A stretch of 10,583 bases of DNA from NCBI GenBank assembly GCA_019693395.1, contig JAAMXP010001881.1, positions 1 through 10,583 on the forward strand, given 5' to 3'. Positions within the stretch are counted from its first letter, which is position 1; each line of letters opens with the position of its first letter. The notes beneath the pieces are model-generated. The model had not been told where the DNA came from and did no database searches. It saw only the letters and a list, made by a program, of their open reading frames with translations. Shown here one piece after another: positions 7,307-10,583 of the stretch. This DNA comes from Ettlia oleoabundans (lineage: Eukaryota; Chlorophyta; Chlorophyceae; Chlamydomonadales). A program made the position numbers and the translations under genes.

Positions 7307-8038
7307 TGGCAGCAGCAATCCCAACAGCAGCGGTGCTGCGGGCGTGCCAGCCTATGACGCCATCCGGCTGCTGCGGAGCCTGGGCTTGAAGGGTGGGAAG
7401 CGGAAACAGATAAGCTGCGCAACAGGATGAGCAAGGTGGCGGTTGTGCGGCGGTGGGGAGTGCTGCAGCATGCACAGGCAGTGGCAGATCACATGTGGGG
7501 CCTTGGGGTGAAGGCAGACATGTTGATGGAGCTCTTCATAAGTTGCCCGACCCTGTTCAGCTGGCCAGAGCAGCGAGCGGCAAAGCAGTTTCACCAGTTG
7601 ATGCACGCAGACAGCAACAGCGGACTGACCGCCACAGAGGCAGCCCTCTGCTTCAACAGGCACCCACAAGCAGCTCACTTTCGAGAGTATAGGTGTGCAG
7701 AGCTGGCTGCCATACTGGCACACAGCAAAGACAGCAGCATAGGGCCCAAGCCCTAAGTACCGGCAGCTAATCGCACAGTCGCAGCCGTGCTGAGGCAGGC
7801 TCCCAGCGCCGTGCCACTAGTGTGTCAGCCCACAGGCAAGCTGCAGCCGCCAAGCTGACCGACTGGTGGCAAAAGGCTGCGCGCTTGCAGCCGTGGCCAA
7901 GCTGGTGTGGCGGCAGCCCCAGTTCCTCTGGTTATCAAATGTCGCTGCCAAGCTGGATCAAGCCGCTGACGTGCTGGGAGCTGTATTGGGGCTGGCGGCA
8001 GCAGATGAGGTAGCAGTTGTTGGATCCAAGGCTCCCAG

Positions 8039-8285
8039 GTGACTCGGCCTACCCTCAGGCACCCTCCAAGGGCGGGCAGTAGCGCTGGCTCAGGTATGGG
8101 TGCTTGAAGCGTTTCACGCTTCCACTTCTAGTTTGGCTTGCCAACGTTGTCGCACGCGTGTACCAATTGTGCTCTGCTTCATGGTGCACGGCTGCTCGGC
8201 TTGATTTTGCACAAAAGCTCGCATTTTGCTCCTTCTTTGCTTACAGTATTTTGTAATTGGCTGCTGATACTACTGCTTGTTGCAG
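8039..8285 (+). other. possible intron in mTERF-like copy 1
   Basis: The acceptor is strong: a T-rich stretch then CTTGTTGCAG at 8276-8285. The donor is less sure: CTCCCAG|GTGACT at 8039 fits the domain (VAVVGSKAPR before it) but leaves the downstream frame wrong, whereas GATGAG|GTAGCA at 8010 keeps the frame but deletes a good mTERF-like helix. The hydrophobic peptide that an open frame shows just before 8285 is intron translation. Confidence 0.45.
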
Positions 8286-8892
8286 GCATTTGGCAAGGAG
8301 GCAGCTGCCATCATGGTGAAAAAAACCCTAGATCGCTCGACTGCCCACCCCATGTGCGGCAGTGCAACGTGCACTACATGGTGGCATGCGGCGTAGCTGA
8401 TCCTAAATCTGTACTGCAGAGCAATGCTGATTTGCTACACATCAGACAAGCAGTAGACAGCTTTGTTGCAAGGTGTCTTCTGCTGCAGCGGTACTATGGG
8501 CATACGGCCAACCAGCTGTACGAACAACACTCTTGTTACTTGATGCTGTCAACGGCAAAGAGAGTGGCGCAACGGCTGCAGTACGTTGAGTGTCGTGATC
8601 AGCTGCACCTGTTGCCGGCTGGAGTGGCAGCAAAGCTAGGCTGCAGTGAGCGGGCAGCGGCATCAGCAGTGGCCCAGCACGCACACGGCAGCAATGAGTG
8701 TGGCTTGTCGATGTCGATGCGAACTCTCTTTCGCAAGTTGGATCCTTTTCTGGCAGTGCTGGGGAGCAGCCAGGAGGAGTGGGGGTGTTAGCAGCGGGGC
8801 ACCCTGAGGGCACTGGCCCCGTGTGGGTGTGGGCACAGCGTGAGGCACAGCTGGAGATTGAGCGGTTGAATCTGTGCTGCCTGCTGCGCTGA

Positions 8893-9878
8893 GGGCTGTA
8901 CCAGCACCCCAGCACAAGAAGCATCATAAGCAACCCGAAACCTTAACGTCTTTGGTGTGACCCTTTGCTGATGTTGGAGTATGTGTCTAGAATTGCAACA
9001 TTCAGAGTGCTGATTGATTAATTGATTGCTCCTGATTCACATCTGGATGTATGGTGTTTGACATTGTGCAACACTCAACGTGACACCTGTGGCCCGGGAT
9101 AGCAGCAACTTGAGCTGGCAACAAGTGCACCGGTGACATCAGACTGGTGGTTGCAACTTAGTACAATCTTAGCCTGGTGTACAAGAGCGGTGCAATGGTG
9201 ACCAACGTGCAACCATTGCTGGGGCAGTCAAGATTGAAAGACAATGCCGGCACCTGGCAGTTGCTTGTTCACTACTCACGTGCTGCCGTTTGGACTTTAT
9301 ACGCCACTCTCCACCCATCAATGCTGAAGGGGCAGGACAGGCAGCCGCAGTGGGGAGAGGGAGGGCTTAGTGGGTGCTGAGTCTTGGGTGGGCAGGGGTA
9401 GCCAGATTCTTCTTGGCCGCTGGTAAGGTAGCGAGGCCTTGGCATGCAGCAGCCCAACGTACAAAATAAATGCATAGTCGCGCATTGGAGAAGCGACAGC
9501 CTCCTGCCGTCCCCATGAACGTCGGGGCTGGGTGCAAGGCATGCCTCCCTTGCGGGCAGGGCATTGTGGGGCCGTTGTAGCTTCCAACCATTCAGAGGCT
9601 GCCGCTAGATGGACGGTGTGAGCAATCAGTGATCAGGAGGAAGACCGACACCAACAGAGTGCAGCGCCCCTGCCGCCGCCTCTGCGCCTCCGCCGCGCAT
9701 GCTGAGGAGGGGCTTCCTTTCAAGACCCTTGCCTCGCCTGATACACGGGGTGGCACGGCTCTCCGCTCAATCGCAGTTTCATTTGTCCTCTGTAGATTGA
9801 CCAGGGCTGAGCAGGAGCCCGTATCTCCTCAGAGATGCCGGGCGTCTCAGCGCCAAGGGCGGCGCATTCGTCCCCGCC
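8893..9878. other. spacer between the two mTERF-like copies, no gene recognised
   Basis: Several short open frames exist on both strands, but none carries a motif, a plausible splice pattern or a convincing start. The first part may be the 3' UTR of copy 1 and the last ~80 bp may be 5' sequence of copy 2 (its frame is already open from 9801). No tRNA, inverted repeat or obvious mobile element was seen. Confidence 0.5.
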
Positions 9879-10583
9879 ATGCCGCACTATGGGGGGATCA
9901 ACCTGCCTGGGGCACCGCTTGTCTTTCGCCGGGCCCGAGGGAAGGCTCCTGCCATTCAGCTGCAGGCAGCCGACAGTGGCGGCAGGGCTCTCTGCGGCTT
10001 GGTTGTGCAGCACGCAGGAATTGCTGTATCAAAGGTATGCAGCATCAAATGGGCTGGTATGTTGTGCAGATGCCGTTTCTGGGTGGCCACCACGCTACTG
10101 AGTCACTCTCTAGTACCGCCTTTGCCTTCCTGCCTGCCGCAGCCAGCACGGCATGACCGGGCTGCGACATCCCGCGTGGCGCGATTTAGCAGCCTCCACA
10201 GGAAGGGCTGCAGCCTGCTATGCAGCGCAAGCGGCAGCAATGACGCCAGCAGCAGCAGCGCAGCAGGCGTGCCAGCCTATGACGCCACCCAGCTGCTACA
10301 GAGCCTGGGCTTGAAGGGTGGTGTAACAAAAACAGATAAGCTGCGCAAGAGCATGATCAAGCTTGCGGTTGTGCGTCAGCAAGGAGCGCTGCAGCATGCA
10401 CATGCAGTGGCGGATCACTTGCGGCGCCTTGGGGTGAAGGCAGACATGTTGATGGAGCTCTTTATAAAATGTCCCCACCTGTTCAGCTGGCTGCCAGAAG
10501 ATCGAGTTGCAAAGCAATGTCACCAGCTGATGCACGCAGACGGCAACAGCGGGCTGACCGCCACAGAGGCATCACTCTGCTTC
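9879..10583 (+). CDS. mTERF-like gene copy 2, 5' part only
   Basis: Seen: a frame without stops from 9801 to the right edge; the first ATG is at 9879 in GCCATGCC context. The N-terminus begins MPHYGGINLPGAPLVFRRAR. A possible intron at 10035-10142 (AAG|GTATGC to CTGCCGCAG) is followed by an Arg/Ser-rich stretch and a Ser/Ala linker. Then come GVPAYDATQLLQSLGLKGG, KLRKSMIKLAVVRQQGALQ, LGVKADMLMELFIKCPHLFSW and GLTATEASLCF. From about 10225 it is a close paralogue of 7300-7655. Known: mTERF proteins act on nucleic acid in plastids or mitochondria. Inferred: this is the working copy. The N-terminal part has no match in copy 1 and I do not recognise it; the real start could lie in an upstream exon. 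Confidence 0.6.
   Translation, partial: MPHYGGINLPGAPLVFRRARGKAPAIQLQAADSGGRALCGLVVQHAGIAVSKVCSIKWAGMLCRCRFWVATTLLSHSLVPPLPSCLPQPARHDRAATSRVARFSSLHRKGCSLLCSASGSNDASSSSAAGVPAYDATQLLQSLGLKGGVTKTDKLRKSMIKLAVVRQQGALQHAHAVADHLRRLGVKADMLMELFIKCPHLFSWLPEDRVAKQCHQLMHADGNSGLTATEASLCF
10035..10142 (+). other. possible 108-nt phase-0 intron in mTERF-like copy 2
   Basis: Donor AAAG|GTATGC and acceptor TTGCCTTCCTGCCTGCCGCAG, with a good pyrimidine tract. The length is a multiple of three and it contains no in-frame stop, so retaining it would add 36 residues without a frame change. Its translation (Cys, Trp, Leu, Pro) is unlike the flanks, which favours an intron. Confidence 0.5.

Larger units (their letters stand above)
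7113..8892 (+). pseudogene. mTERF-like gene copy 1, broken by frameshifts and a stop
   Basis: Seen: an N-terminus MSCFGVLPYQSHALG.. with Ser/Arg and no acidic residues in its first ~45, like an organelle transit peptide, then a Ser run, then GVPAYDAIRLLRSLGLKGG. The frame then slips by 1 nt (about 7390-7400) relative to copy 2. It continues with LGVKADMLMELFISCPTLFSW and GLTATEAALCFNRHPQAAHF, meets TAA at 7754-7756, continues in the same frame with VAAVLRQAPSAVPLV, then shifts to LTDWWQKAARLQ and again to VWRQPQFLWLSNVAAKLDQ. A likely intron ends at 8285; after it come further helical segments in two frames (about 8286-8791 and to 8892). Known: P-x-L-F/L-rich helical pairs of ~30 residues are typical of mTERF organellar nucleic-acid-binding proteins. 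Inferred: nonfunctional or decaying, since the neighbouring gene is intact. Confidence 0.55.

Noticed and set aside
8138..8285. Hydrophobic, membrane-like N-terminus of a 217-residue plus-strand frame
   Set aside because: The segment ends at a strong pyrimidine tract and CAG acceptor, so it is better read as intron; family-like sequence begins only after 8285.
9629..10156. 175-residue plus-strand open frame overlapping copy 2
   Set aside because: It lacks an ATG at its reported start, has no motif, and is in a different frame from the mTERF-like sequence that aligns with copy 1.
1..10583. tRNA, rRNA or spliceosomal RNA genes
   Set aside because: No T-loop GGTTCRANYCC with a matching acceptor stem, and no recognisable snRNA or rRNA core sequence was found by eye on either strand.

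Overview
The window looks like nuclear DNA of a green alga (Chlorophyta). It has GC-rich coding exons with Ala/Gln/Ser-rich low-complexity runs, many CAG/CTG-type simple repeats, short introns with good GT..AG borders, and one GC..AG intron. No rRNA, tRNA, bacterial operon or CRISPR is visible. Assignment below phylum level is not possible from sequence alone.

Positions 1-6487, minus strand: one intron-rich gene that runs off the left edge. I rebuilt eight exons by reading splice borders and checking that intron phases agree. They sum to 2346 nt (782 codons) with no stop. The product is a Cdc6/Orc1-family AAA+ ATPase, most likely CDC6, the replication-licensing factor that loads MCM helicase at origins. 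The order is: a ~500-residue disordered N-terminus with CDK sites, nuclear localisation signals and a KEN box; the REKQ segment; Walker A GLPGTGKS (split by an intron); INCMS; an unusual Ala/Lys-rich insertion; Walker B LDELD; and sensor 1 GAANSVDL. The lid, sensor 2 and winged helix lie beyond position 1. Five of the seven fully contained introns carry tandem or simple-sequence repeats. The most unusual is intron 2, where copies of the exon-2 end plus its 5' splice site are repeated every ~80 bp.

Positions 6488-7112: a gene-free divergent spacer with a foldback (inverted repeat) at 6573-6688.

Positions 7113-8892, plus strand: an mTERF-like gene copy, with a possible organelle-targeting N-terminus, broken by frameshifts and a nonsense codon. 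It is best read as a pseudogene or a decaying paralogue. Positions 8893-9800 hold nothing I recognise. From 9879 to the right edge there is a second, uninterrupted paralogue of the same family, cut by the window end. Over the shared part the two copies are close relatives, about 2.9 kb apart, so this is a tandem duplication.

Nothing here requires a new biological system. The points most worth a second look are the splice-donor repeat array in intron 2, the insertion inside the AAA+ core, the intact/broken mTERF pair, and the promoter-proximal foldback.
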